From Desulfosporosinus lacus DSM 15449 (GTDB taxonomy: Bacteria > Bacillota > Desulfitobacteriia > Desulfitobacteriales > Desulfitobacteriaceae), in contig NZ_FQXJ01000030.1 of the NCBI RefSeq assembly GCF_900129935.1, forward strand, positions 1 to 46,886: a stretch of DNA of 46,886 nucleotides, read 5' to 3'. The notes under the pieces are model-generated. The model saw nothing but the letters and a program-made list of their open reading frames with translations. It ran no database searches and was not told where the DNA came from. The position numbers and the translations under genes are program-made. Of this stretch, positions 8,045 through 16,859 are shown piece after piece (within the stretch, counting starts at the first letter, position 1; each line of letters starts with the position of its first letter).

Positions 8045-8722
8045 ATGATTAAAATATTAGTGGTTGATGACGATGTTTATATTCGCCGACTGGTAAGTAC
8101 CATATTGAAGGATGCCGGTTTCGAGGTTTATGAAGCTGCAGACGGCCGGGACGCACTTCTGAAACTCGACGAAAAAAGAATAGATCTTTGCGTAGCTGAT
8201 ATCATGATGCCTAATATGGATGGCTTGGAGTTTTGCCGGAATGCCCGCAATTATTACCAGGATATGCCGATCCTTATGCTGACGGCGAAAAGTGAAATAG
8301 GCTCAAAAATTGAAAGCTATGGATCGGGTGCGGATGATTACCTGACAAAACCTTTTGAAGCGGAAGAATTGCTGCTGCGCAGCAGAGCGTTGCTGAAACG
8401 CTATAAAATCGCATCCCAGCAAACCATTGGGATAGGCCTTCTTACCGTGGACAACACCAGCCATACAGTTTCCGCCAACGGAGAACGCCTAAGTATTCCC
8501 CTGCGGGAATTTGAACTTCTTTTTAAGCTGGGCAGCTTCCCGGGAAAAACCTTATCCCGCAATCAGCTGATTGAGGATATCTGGGGGTTCGATTTTGACG
8601 GCAATGAACGCACTTTGGATGTTCATGTCGGACGGCTGCGCGACCGATTTCCGCCTGAAAGATTCGGTTTTCAAATTCTCACCATCCGCAGCTTGGGTTA
8701 TCGTCTGGAGGTGATCTCTTGA
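8045..8722 (+). CDS. OmpR/PhoB-family response regulator
   Basis: A 225-residue two-domain regulator. The receiver has the acidic pair at Asp8-Asp9, phospho-acceptor Asp52 in DLCVADIMMPNMDG, and the lysine in YLTKPF. The C-terminal winged helix carries LPLREFELLFKLG-type sequence (here IPLREFELLFKLG) and ends LTIRSLGYRLEV. ATG 8045 is preceded by GAGGTG at 7 bases; a GTG at 8039 is less likely. The stop overlaps the TTG start of the kinase gene, so the two are co-translated. The pair probably controls the efflux genes downstream. Confidence 0.93.
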   Translation: MIKILVVDDDVYIRRLVSTILKDAGFEVYEAADGRDALLKLDEKRIDLCVADIMMPNMDGLEFCRNARNYYQDMPILMLTAKSEIGSKIESYGSGADDYLTKPFEAEELLLRSRALLKRYKIASQQTIGIGLLTVDNTSHTVSANGERLSIPLREFELLFKLGSFPGKTLSRNQLIEDIWGFDFDGNERTLDVHVGRLRDRFPPERFGFQILTIRSLGYRLEVIS

Positions 8723-9756
8723 ATGAAAAGAGCTGGTTGCAAAACTTGCTTTGGCTGTGTTTTGTTGCGTGCATGCTGGCGGCGTGTTTTGTAGCAAGCT
8801 ATCTGCTGATGCTGCTGATTTACCGGTTCATAGGAAGACCGCCGGAACCGTGGTCGGATATGCTCTACGGTACTATCAATTTAGTTCTGATTGTCGGAAG
8901 TTTTATTTTAGTGGCGTTTATACATAAAGATGATCGAACCCGCCTTGCGCGGAGAACCCTTGAAGCTTTGGAGAGAATAGCCCAGGGTAATTTTGATGTC
9001 TTTATTGAGCGGGATAAACATGGGCATTTTCTGGAAATCACTGACAGCATCAATAAGATGGCCAAAGAACTGGGCTCCATGGAGCAGCTGCGGCAGGATT
9101 TTATCTCCAACATATCCCATGAGTTTCAATCACCGCTGACATCCATCAGCGGCTATGCAGCACTGCTGCGCAAGGACGGAGCGACGCTTAAGCAGCAGGA
9201 ATATGCCGCGATCATCGAAGAGGAAAGTAAGAGATTATCCAAACTGGCGGATAATCTTTTGCGGCTGTCGGCCTTGGAAGGGTCGGACAGCTCTATCACC
9301 AAAGCCCCATTTCGGTTGGACAGACAACTTGAAAACGTTGTCTTACTCTTAGAACCGCAATGGAAAGCAAAAAATATTATTCCCGAAACAACCTTGCTAA
9401 AGATAACCGCCTATGGAAACGAGGATCTGCTAAAGCAGGTTTGGATCAACCTTTTGGTGAATGCTCTAAAATTTACTCCTGAAAATGGGGAGCTTAACGT
9501 CAGCTTAAAACAAGACGGCGAAACCGCGGTATGTAACATTTCCGATAACGGTATCGGTATAGCGCCAGCTGAGCAAATGCATATTTTTGAGCGATTTTAT
9601 AAAGTAGATAAATCCCGTGACCGCTCATTGGGTGGAAGTGGGCTGGGACTTGCCCTGGTGAAAAAGATTATAAATTTACACAAAGGTAAGGTTACTGTGG
9701 AAAGTGAGTTAGGAAAGGGAACAGTATTCCAGGTTAAATTACCCATCAAGGAGTAA
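8719..9756 (+). CDS. Membrane histidine kinase, partner of the upstream regulator
   Basis: A 345-residue sensor kinase. Two membrane helices (about 12-34 and 51-66) leave only a short extracytoplasmic loop, so it may sense the membrane itself. A HAMP-like linker follows, then the phospho-acceptor box FISNISHEFQSPLTS, the N box NLLVNALKFTPENGE, G1 DNGIGI, F box IFERFYKVDKSRD and G2 GSGLGLALVKK. The TTG start lies behind the strong site GGAGGTGATC and overlaps the regulator stop by 4 bases. All catalytic boxes are intact. Confidence 0.92.
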   Translation: MNEKSWLQNLLWLCFVACMLAACFVASYLLMLLIYRFIGRPPEPWSDMLYGTINLVLIVGSFILVAFIHKDDRTRLARRTLEALERIAQGNFDVFIERDKHGHFLEITDSINKMAKELGSMEQLRQDFISNISHEFQSPLTSISGYAALLRKDGATLKQQEYAAIIEEESKRLSKLADNLLRLSALEGSDSSITKAPFRLDRQLENVVLLLEPQWKAKNIIPETTLLKITAYGNEDLLKQVWINLLVNALKFTPENGELNVSLKQDGETAVCNISDNGIGIAPAEQMHIFERFYKVDKSRDRSLGGSGLGLALVKKIINLHKGKVTVESELGKGTVFQVKLPIKE

Positions 9757-9770
9757 ACAGAAAATCGGGC

Positions 9771-9807
9771 AAAAACGGCGTAGGAACTATCCTGCAGCCG
9801 TTTTTTT
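9771..9807 (+). terminator. Intrinsic terminator after the kinase gene
   Basis: Stem AAAAACGGC/GCCGTTTTT followed by seven T residues. It separates the two-component genes from the efflux genes. Confidence 0.85.
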
Positions 9808-10066
9808 ATTCAATTAGAAAGTCAAAATTTTCGTTATTCAACTGCAAGATGGTCAACTCGTGCGAAGACAGTGTCTTCGTCCAAACAAAAGTGCAACTAA
9901 GGCCGCTGCCTTTTCCGCCAAGTTTCTTTATGTTTTAAAAGCTTTTCGGAAATTGTATTTCTGTTTACGCTCCGTTTAAATTCCTATTCTATGCTGAGTT
10001 CAGGAATGCGCCGATTTTCGAGGGGAGCGAATTACCGGTGCAATTCATACAGGGAGGAGTCAAACA
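9808..10066. other. Leader region of the efflux operon
   Basis: No gene is seen. A small hairpin CGAAGAC/GTCTTCG lies near 9861-9878. GGGAGGAG about 10 bases before 10067 is the ribosome site of the adaptor gene. No clear regulator box stands out. Confidence 0.4.
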
Positions 10067-11224
10067 ATGCTAACGAAGAAAAAAGTGATTATTTCTATTG
10101 CTGTTTTGGTTGTTCTGATGACAGGTGTTATGTTGTTAGGCAATCAGGAGGGAGCAGCTGAAGCAGAAAATAAGCAAGTTACTATTGAAGCTGTAAATAA
10201 TAAGGTTTATGTCATGGTTCAGCAAGTGAATTTTATTGAAAAAGCAGCAGAAATTGAATTCAAGGCTTCCTTGGAAGCGTCGGAGGAAGGTATCGTAAGC
10301 AGTAAAGTCGGAGGAAAGGTTGTTCAAATTCTGTTTGAAGAGGGTGAGTACATACATCAGGGAGAGCCTCTGGTTAAACTTGAGGAAAAGGAGGCCGGAA
10401 ATAATCTTAGAGCAGCAGAAAGTCAACTGTCTGCTGCTCAAGCAAGTTTGACAAGTGCGGAAGTGAATTTGGAATCGGAACAGGGTAATTTTGAGAGGCT
10501 GAAAGTACTCTTTGATCATAATGGAATTGCTAAGGTTGAGCTGGAAAAGGCAGAAATAGCTGTAAAGGTGGCGAAAGCAAACGTCGAGGCCTTAAAGGCT
10601 AACGTCCTTACAGCGCAGGTCAATGTGGAAAGCCTTACGGATTCTTTAGCCTATACCACTATTAGTGCGCCAATCAGCGGAATGATGGATGAAAAAAGTG
10701 TGAGTCTGGGTCAGAATGTGGATTCGGGAACTATACTTGGGAAAGTTAAAAACATTTCACCGATCAATGCTGTCATAGAAGTAAAGCAGACAAATCTGGA
10801 GGATATCAAAGTTGGGCAAAAGGCTAAAGTAACCATCGGGGAGAGGGAACCATTAGTCTATGAGGGAACGCTGAAAAGTATTAATGGGTCCGCTGATCCA
10901 TCTTCACGGGTTTTTAAAGGCAAGATTCAGTTGGATAACCCAGACCAGGCCCTCAAGCCCGGAAGTTTTGCCAAGGCGGAAATAGTTAATGACCAAAAGG
11001 TTGAAATAGCTACAGTTCCCCTAGCAGCTTTAGCAGGCAATGAAGACAGCTGCTACGTTTACGTTAATGACCAAGGGATTGCCCGTAAACGTAGTGTAAT
11101 CATTGGTGAAACGGAGGAAAATGTGGTAGTCATCAAATCCGGTGTGCAAAAAGGCGAGAGTGTAATTTGTACTAATGTTACCACATTGCAGGATGGAGAC
11201 GTAATAGAGGTAGTTGCGGAATAG
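10067..11224 (+). CDS. RND efflux membrane-fusion (adaptor) protein
   Basis: A 385-residue HlyD/AcrA-type adaptor that couples an RND pump to the outside. It has an N-terminal membrane anchor (about 7-26), a lipoyl half-motif near GGKVVQILFEEGEYIHQGEP, a helical hairpin rich in Ala, Glu and Lys (about 105-190), the second lipoyl half (TISAPISGMMDEKSVSLGQN), and a beta-barrel segment. There is no lipobox. It ends 11 bases before the pump gene in an obvious operon. The substrate cannot be read from the sequence. Confidence 0.92.
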   Translation: MLTKKKVIISIAVLVVLMTGVMLLGNQEGAAEAENKQVTIEAVNNKVYVMVQQVNFIEKAAEIEFKASLEASEEGIVSSKVGGKVVQILFEEGEYIHQGEPLVKLEEKEAGNNLRAAESQLSAAQASLTSAEVNLESEQGNFERLKVLFDHNGIAKVELEKAEIAVKVAKANVEALKANVLTAQVNVESLTDSLAYTTISAPISGMMDEKSVSLGQNVDSGTILGKVKNISPINAVIEVKQTNLEDIKVGQKAKVTIGEREPLVYEGTLKSINGSADPSSRVFKGKIQLDNPDQALKPGSFAKAEIVNDQKVEIATVPLAALAGNEDSCYVYVNDQGIARKRSVIIGETEENVVVIKSGVQKGESVICTNVTTLQDGDVIEVVAE

Positions 11225-11235
11225 GGGGGATAAGA

Positions 11236-14200
11236 ATGATTTTAGCTGATGTCAGTATTAAGCGACCTGTTTTTATTACGGTTATTTTCGTAGTCCTCCT
11301 GGTAGTTGGTATTCTCTCCTACGATAGGTTGACGGTCAATGATATGCCTCAGGCGGATATACCTTACGTTACAGTAACTGTTGAGCAAAGGGGAGCATCG
11401 CCGGAGCAGCTCGAAACTAAGGTGACGAAGCTTGTAGAGGAAGCAGCAGGACAAATTTCCGGAGTAAAGCATATAAGTTCGACTATCACTGAGGGAGTGT
11501 CTAATACAGTCCTGGAGTTTTCTATGGATAAATCCGCAGATGTGGCGGTTCAAGAGGTGCGGGATAAAGTCGGCTCCATACGAGGGCAGTTGCCTCAAGA
11601 GGTTGAGGAGCCGGTTATTGCCAAATTTGATATGTCTGCCGAAGCTATTTTTTCTCTGGCAGTATCCGGAACAGGAGAAACTGAAGAGTTATCTCAATTA
11701 GTCAATGATGTAGTAAAAAAGGGTCTCTATACGGTTAAAGGCGTTGGTGCAGTAAACATCCAAGGTAATACAGAACGGGAAATACATATTCTGCTGGATA
11801 AGGAAAAGCTCGCTTCCTTTGGCTTAACTACGTCAGAAGTAGTCAATAGCCTGCAAAGTGATAATCTTGAGATGCAGGGCGGTAAGGTGACGGATGCCAG
11901 CACAGAAATATCTCTTAGTACAACCAGTAATATCAATAAGGTTGAGGATTTTAATAATATTCTGATTGCCAAACGGGCCGGATCTGAGATCAGAGTGCGT
12001 GATATAGCAGAAGTGACCGATGGAATGAAGGATAGGGAATCTCTCTGCTTTTATCAAGGCAAGCCGGCCATAGGGATTGATATCATCAAACAATCAGGGG
12101 CCAATACAGTAGAGGTATCCGAAAACGTTAAAGAAGAATTGGCGCGGATTGCCGGACTGCTGCCTGAAGGAGTAAAGGTTGACATTGTTCGTGATAATTC
12201 CCAGGCAGTAAAGGACACGGTCAACAATGTTAATAAAACTGTCCTGGAAGGGTGTATCCTGGCAGTTGCCATTATCTTTCTCTTCTTGAATAAATGGCAA
12301 AGCACCTTGACCAGTGCAATTTCTCTTCCTATCTCCATCATTACCACGTTTATTGCCATGAAGCTCATGAATTTTTCCATTAATACCATGTCAATGATGG
12401 CCATATCACTTTCCGTCGGACTTCTGATCGATGACGCAATAGTTGTCATAGAAAATATTGAGCGCCATCTGGGTATGGGTAAATCTCCCTTTCAAGCAGC
12501 CCAAGATGCTACTTCTGAAATTGGTCTGGCAGTACTTGCCACGTCCCTGTCCGTCGTAGCTGTCTTTCTCCCCGTTGCCCTGGTTAGCGGATTTATAGGG
12601 AAAATATTTATTGAGTTTGGCCTGACAGTTGTTTTTAGTATGTTGGTTTCATTGTTCGTTTCCTTTACTCTGGTACCCATGATGTCCGCTAAACTGCTCA
12701 AGGCAGAGGATAAAAGGGAAAAAGGGATTATTGGCAAGTTTTTAGGGTGGTTTAACCAAAGGTTTGATAAACTTGCCGGAAATTATTCACAATTACTTAA
12801 GGTAGTCCTCCGCCACAGGCTGAAAACCCTGGTCTTGGTTTTCGCTATGTTTGCGGGAAGTATCGCTTTAGTTCCCGGGCTGGGGTTCACCTTTCTTCCT
12901 GCCACAGACTTGGGGGAACTTACCATTGATGTGGGGCTGGACTCAGGTTTATCCCTGAAGGCGGCAGGACAAAAAGCTAAGAACCTGGAAAGTATTGCTT
13001 TAAAATATCCTGAAGTACGGAGTATGTATACTACAGTAGGAAAGGATCAAGTCTCGATTTTCGTAAAGCTGTCTGATAAAAAGGAACGAAAGGACAGTAC
13101 CAGAGAGATCGCTGAGAAAATGAGAAACGACTATGAAAAAGTTCCTGGGATAGAGTTGGCCATTTATACAGCTTCAATGGGGTCGGGCACCGCTAAGGAT
13201 GTCACCTTTAATATCAGGGGAAATGATTACGAACAGATGCAAACTATTGCCCTGGCAGCAAAACAGATGTTGAGGGAAGATCCCAGTGCTCGGGATGTAA
13301 GCATTAGTTATAAGGCAGGAAAGCCTAAGCTACAGCTGGATGTGGATCGTGATCAGGCAGCAGATCTGGGAGTCAATCCGGCTGCAGTAGGAGAAACCCT
13401 AAATACCCTCTTTGACGGTGTCGCCGTGAGCAAGTTTAATGGAGCAAAAGACCGCTATGATGTGAGGGTTTCCCTGGAAGATGATCAGCGCGTGGACTTA
13501 GGCAGCTTGAGCGGGATCTATGTCTCAGGATCAAATGAGCGTATGGTTGCCTTGGATCAGGTGACCCGCAAGGTTTTTGCAACCACCTCTTCCACCCTGC
13601 AGAGGTATGACAGGACTGGACAAATTGAACTCTCAGCCAATGTTACAGGGATTTCTACCGATGATTTTTCAGCTTCAAATTTGCAAAAGCTCAATCATGA
13701 ACTACAGATGCCCAAGGGTATTTCTCTTGTGCTGGCTGATGATCCAATGGGAGATGGCTTTATTGAGCTGGTGATAGCCTTGGGAATGGGGATTCTTTTT
13801 ATATTCCTGGTTATGGCAGCCCAGTTTGAAAGCTTTATTGATCCGGTAGCGATTATGTTTGCTCTTCCATTGGCTATTATCGGAGCAATACTTGGACTGT
13901 TTATTGCCGGCAGTCAGCTAAGCGTCATGTCTTTGATCGGGGTCATTTTGTTGATGGGCCTGGTTGCCAAGAATGCCATTTTGCTTGTTGACTATGCCAG
14001 ACAGAGGAGAAGCGAAGGAGCAGAAATCAATAAAGCCTTGGTAGAAGCCGGACTGGTAAGGTTGCGTCCCATCGTGATGACGTCTTTGGCTATGATTTTC
14101 GGCATGCTGCCTTCAGCATTTACGAAAGCAACCGGCTCGGAGATGTACGCACCAATGGCCCATGCGGTTATTGGAGGATTAATTACTTCAACGATTCTTA

Positions 14201-14292
14201 CATTGTTTGTAGTGCCGGTTATTTACACCTTGTTGGATGATTGCAAAAAAATGTTCCAAAGGGAATCCTCGGCAATTGTTGTAAAAGGGTAA
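11236..14292 (+). CDS. RND-family multidrug efflux pump (AcrB/SwrC-like)
   Basis: A full-length 1018-residue proton-driven pump. It begins with the family's first helix (ADVSIKRPVFITVIFVVLL). Two sets of six helices (about 335-490 and 855-1010 after single helices) flank two large extracytoplasmic loops. The proton relay region is visible as SVGLLIDDAIVVIENIERHL, with the paired aspartates. In diderms this is the AcrB position; in monoderms SwrC/YerP of Bacillus is the known analogue. The start lies 7 bases after GGGGGGAT. No outer-membrane channel gene is nearby, as expected for a monoderm. Confidence 0.95.
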   Translation: MILADVSIKRPVFITVIFVVLLVVGILSYDRLTVNDMPQADIPYVTVTVEQRGASPEQLETKVTKLVEEAAGQISGVKHISSTITEGVSNTVLEFSMDKSADVAVQEVRDKVGSIRGQLPQEVEEPVIAKFDMSAEAIFSLAVSGTGETEELSQLVNDVVKKGLYTVKGVGAVNIQGNTEREIHILLDKEKLASFGLTTSEVVNSLQSDNLEMQGGKVTDASTEISLSTTSNINKVEDFNNILIAKRAGSEIRVRDIAEVTDGMKDRESLCFYQGKPAIGIDIIKQSGANTVEVSENVKEELARIAGLLPEGVKVDIVRDNSQAVKDTVNNVNKTVLEGCILAVAIIFLFLNKWQSTLTSAISLPISIITTFIAMKLMNFSINTMSMMAISLSVGLLIDDAIVVIENIERHLGMGKSPFQAAQDATSEIGLAVLATSLSVVAVFLPVALVSGFIGKIFIEFGLTVVFSMLVSLFVSFTLVPMMSAKLLKAEDKREKGIIGKFLGWFNQRFDKLAGNYSQLLKVVLRHRLKTLVLVFAMFAGSIALVPGLGFTFLPATDLGELTIDVGLDSGLSLKAAGQKAKNLESIALKYPEVRSMYTTVGKDQVSIFVKLSDKKERKDSTREIAEKMRNDYEKVPGIELAIYTASMGSGTAKDVTFNIRGNDYEQMQTIALAAKQMLREDPSARDVSISYKAGKPKLQLDVDRDQAADLGVNPAAVGETLNTLFDGVAVSKFNGAKDRYDVRVSLEDDQRVDLGSLSGIYVSGSNERMVALDQVTRKVFATTSSTLQRYDRTGQIELSANVTGISTDDFSASNLQKLNHELQMPKGISLVLADDPMGDGFIELVIALGMGILFIFLVMAAQFESFIDPVAIMFALPLAIIGAILGLFIAGSQLSVMSLIGVILLMGLVAKNAILLVDYARQRRSEGAEINKALVEAGLVRLRPIVMTSLAMIFGMLPSAFTKATGSEMYAPMAHAVIGGLITSTILTLFVVPVIYTLLDDCKKMFQRESSAIVVKG

Positions 14293-14431
14293 GTTGAAAA
14301 TATACGGATGTATTAGTATGCTTTTGGCTTAGAGCGCCTGGATTCAGCTGACATCAACGGACAAATAGCGCTCTTTAGTTTCTGCAGAAGCTGAAGGGCG
14401 CTTTACTATCACAGCTTATGCTATATAGAAG

Positions 14432-14465
14432 AAGAGTCGGATATGCAATCTATCCGACTCTTTTG
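14432..14465 (+). terminator. Intrinsic terminator after the RND operon
   Basis: Stem AAGAGTCGGATA/TATCCGACTCTT with a 7-base loop, then TT. A weaker hairpin with GAGCGC/GCGCTC lies just upstream (14331-14381). Confidence 0.85.
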
Positions 14466-14509
14466 ATTTAATGAGTTCTCACATAGCTAGTTTCTAGGGG
14501 AAAGGGGAT

Positions 14510-14641
14510 GTTAGACTGCCAAAGACCTTTAACCCAAAATATCCATATGATCCTTGGGAGCGGTTCAGCTTGAAATGGGAACATGGTAATATTTGCGAAG
14601 CTAGAAGGGCTATCGAGAAGTATGTCGAATGGCTGTTATAA
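14510..14641 (+). pseudogene. Short coding-like remnant without a start
   Basis: An open frame reads RLPKTFNPKYPYDPWERFSL and then KWEHGNICEARRAIEKYVEWLL before two stops. The composition is protein-like (many aromatic residues and an amphipathic helix), but there is no in-frame start with a ribosome site; an ATG at 14508 with AGGGGAAAGGGG before it is in another frame, so a one-base shift may have broken it. I do not recognise the family. Confidence 0.3.
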
Positions 14642-14723
14642 TAAAAATTTTATAAACTATGTCACACTTTAAAAAGTTCGTTGTCTAAAGATACATAAAC
14701 AAATTTCAGGGAGGTATAAACCG

Positions 14724-14877
14724 GTGTCAGATACAATCAATGCCCTGGCTGAAAGAGCGATGAATGGGGACAAACACGCACTCGACCAATTAATTCTGGG
14801 TATTAAGGGGAGCCGCTGGATATGGAGACCGGATAATTAATATCAGGGATGGTAAGGTTAAAGAGTTTGCAAGTTAA
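14724..14877 (+). pseudogene. Frameshifted small protein, DUF2292/YezD-like C-terminus
   Basis: GTG 14724 follows GGGAGG and gives SDTINALAERAMNGDKHALD and QLILGIKGSR, then the frame fails and ends at 14838-14840. A +1 shift near 14816 continues as GYGDRIINIRDGKVKEFAS to a stop at 14875. The tail resembles the small YezD/DUF2292 proteins (RYGxIxIxIxDGKVxxIE). The N-terminus with AMNGDKHALDQLI recalls the start of sigma-like factors, so identity is uncertain. The lesion is one inserted or lost base. Confidence 0.45.
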
Positions 14878-15016
14878 GAGTGGTTTGGCAGGATTCTAAC
14901 ATTTAATGAAGAAATCCCCAAGATAAGAACTTTGATAGACACAGGTGTTTTGACGATGATTTATTGACATGCATGCATAACATAAATAAATGCAGTAATA
15001 GCGGGAGGCAAATAAA

Positions 15017-15571
15017 GTGGACAAGAAAAACATTTTGGTATTAACCGGCAGTCCAAGAAGGAACGGAAATAGTGACAGGATGGCAAATGCTTTTATCCAA
15101 GGAGCACTATCAGTTGGACATGAAGTTGTAAAATTTGAAACAGCGAGGAAAGAGATCGGTGGCTGTAAAGCCTGTAAAACATGCTGGAAGAAAGGAAAAC
15201 CGTGCTCTTTTGATGATGGCTTTAATGAGCTTGCTCCTTTGCTGGAAGCAGCAGATGTCCTCGTTTTTTCCACACCTTTATATTGGTTTGGTTTTCCTGC
15301 ACAAATAAAAGCTGCTATCGATAAAATGAACGCATATTTGGTTGATAACTGTAAAACCCCTCTGAAAATTAAGGAATGCCTTCTGCTGGTATGCGGGGGA
15401 GATGAGGGTATGAAAATATTCGACGGGATAATAACTACCTATAGACAAATTGCCAGCTATATGAAGTGGGAAGAGAAAGGCGTGTTGGCAGTACCGAATG
15501 TTAGTGAAAAAGGTGATATTGAAGCAACGGATGCACTTTTAAAAGCAGAAGAGTATGGGAAGTCATTGTAG
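15017..15571 (+). CDS. NADPH-dependent FMN reductase / iron-sulfur flavoprotein
   Basis: A 184-residue flavodoxin-like reductase. The FMN phosphate loop is TGSPRRNGNSDRMA near the N-terminus, and the Fe-S-type cysteine cluster GCKACKTCWKKGKPC follows at about residues 50-64. STPLYWFGFPAQIKAAIDK is the usual flavin-side motif. Such proteins pass electrons in strict anaerobes. The GTG start lies behind GGGAGG. A 29-base stretch of this gene (15177-15205) recurs exactly at 24522-24550 inside a chimeric gene. No operon partner is present. Confidence 0.88.
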   Translation: MDKKNILVLTGSPRRNGNSDRMANAFIQGALSVGHEVVKFETARKEIGGCKACKTCWKKGKPCSFDDGFNELAPLLEAADVLVFSTPLYWFGFPAQIKAAIDKMNAYLVDNCKTPLKIKECLLLVCGGDEGMKIFDGIITTYRQIASYMKWEEKGVLAVPNVSEKGDIEATDALLKAEEYGKSL

Positions 15572-15589
15572 TAAGGCTCGTAAATAACA

Positions 15590-15775
15590 GCATAGAATCT
15601 CTGGAAAATAGGCTGAGCTTATCAAGAAGATGACTGCGAATTTTGAAGTGATTATTTTACGAATTGAAAAGTGAGTTAAAGAGGCTCATCCGGTTTCAGA
15701 TGAATAATAAGGAATTAATACTCGAAGAATTCGATGAAGAAATATTTAATGCGTTGGTTGAGATAGGAAATTCTC
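15590..15775 (+). pseudogene. Possible relic of a large serine recombinase C-terminus
   Basis: Broken frames read NNSIESLENRLSLS, later LKSELKRLIRFQMNNKELI, and then LEEFDEEIFNALVE. The last piece resembles the EFDEELFxxLVEKI segment near the end of large serine recombinases, and the first piece could be its coiled-coil region. Stops separate the parts. The match is short and the call is tentative. Confidence 0.3.
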
Positions 15776-15791
15776 ACGCCAACGCATTTTG
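15748..15791 (+). terminator. Hairpin with T-run
   Basis: Stem AATGCGTTGG/CCAACGCATT with a 21-base loop, followed by TTT. It lies between the flavoprotein and GlcNAc genes and probably ends read-through. Confidence 0.6.
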
Positions 15792-15887
15792 TCTTTGAGT
15801 TGAAGATCTCAACTATCTAGGTGTCTGCAATATCAATAGGAAACTCGTGCTATAATTTAACATCAATGGGAATAGGAAGTGACATGG

Positions 15888-16829
15888 ATGGGAATCCAAA
15901 TCGGGGTGGATGGCGGAGGCAGTAAAACAGAGATTGTTGCGCTGGATCAAACGGGTCGAGTGCTTCGTAGCCTGCGCAAGCCAGCGAGCAATTACCATGT
16001 GGTTGGGATGGAACAAGCTGTTCAACATATAATAGAGGGGATTGGCGAGGCCTTACAAGAGGAAACACTGGAGGGAATCGGAATCAGTCTTGCCGGTATT
16101 GACACCCCGGAGGACTGGAAGATCATGGCTGACGGCCTAAAGAAAAGGTTAATGATCTTAGCCCAGGAAACAATGATCCCCTACCCAGAGGTTCCGGTGG
16201 TTCTAGAGAACGATTCCTTTGGGGCTTTAATGTCTGTTAAAGGGGAATTTTCCGGAAATGTTTTGGCGGTGGGAACAGGGGCCGTGGCCTTAGGGGTTAA
16301 TAATGAAGGGGAAGTTTTTCGCGTAGGCGGATGGGGGTATCTCATCGGGGATCAAGGCAGCGGCTATGATATTGGGCGAAAAGCACTGACAGCAATGGCA
16401 GCATCTTTCGATGGGTATGGCCCTAAAAGTTTATTAGAAACTACTATAACTGAGCATTTGAGATTAGCGCAAGTGTATGAAATTAAGGACTGGCTTTACC
16501 GGAGTAAACGTACGAACAAAGAAGTTGCGGCTTTGGTTCCGGTTGTTGTTGAAACCGCCAGGATGGGAGATTGCATCTCTCAATCGATTCTTGTTGAGGC
16601 CGGCAGGGCTTTAGGGTTACTGACGAGGGCTCTCCTGCGGAAAACAAAAGGTCTGGAGTTGGGGCTGGTTGGTGGGATTAGTTGTATTTGGGAAAGCCTT
16701 GAACTATCTTTTCAATCCACGCTTCAAGAGGAGTTTACTGGCCTTCAATTACTCAAGCCTATTTATCCCCCATCCGTTGGAGCGGCTCTCTTGAGCGGAA
16801 TCAGCCAAGTACGACGGATCATATTTTAA
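15888..16829 (+). CDS. N-acetylglucosamine kinase-like protein (BadF/BadG ATPase family)
   Basis: A 313-residue sugar kinase of the ASKHA fold. It opens with the phosphate-1 motif GVDGGGSKTEIVALD, has the phosphate-2 region NVLAVGTGAVALGV and a GSGYDIG segment (GDQGSGYDIGRKAL), all typical of GlcNAc kinases of this family. It would phosphorylate GlcNAc released by the GH20 enzyme next door to GlcNAc-6-phosphate, the substrate of NagA. ATG 15888 is chosen because AGGAAG stands 8 bases ahead; a GTG at 15879 is in frame. The gap to the next gene is 30 bases, so one operon is likely. Confidence 0.85.
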   Translation: MGIQIGVDGGGSKTEIVALDQTGRVLRSLRKPASNYHVVGMEQAVQHIIEGIGEALQEETLEGIGISLAGIDTPEDWKIMADGLKKRLMILAQETMIPYPEVPVVLENDSFGALMSVKGEFSGNVLAVGTGAVALGVNNEGEVFRVGGWGYLIGDQGSGYDIGRKALTAMAASFDGYGPKSLLETTITEHLRLAQVYEIKDWLYRSKRTNKEVAALVPVVVETARMGDCISQSILVEAGRALGLLTRALLRKTKGLELGLVGGISCIWESLELSFQSTLQEEFTGLQLLKPIYPPSVGAALLSGISQVRRIIF

Positions 16830-16859
16830 AGAGAAATTTGCCATGAAGGAGGCAGCAGG

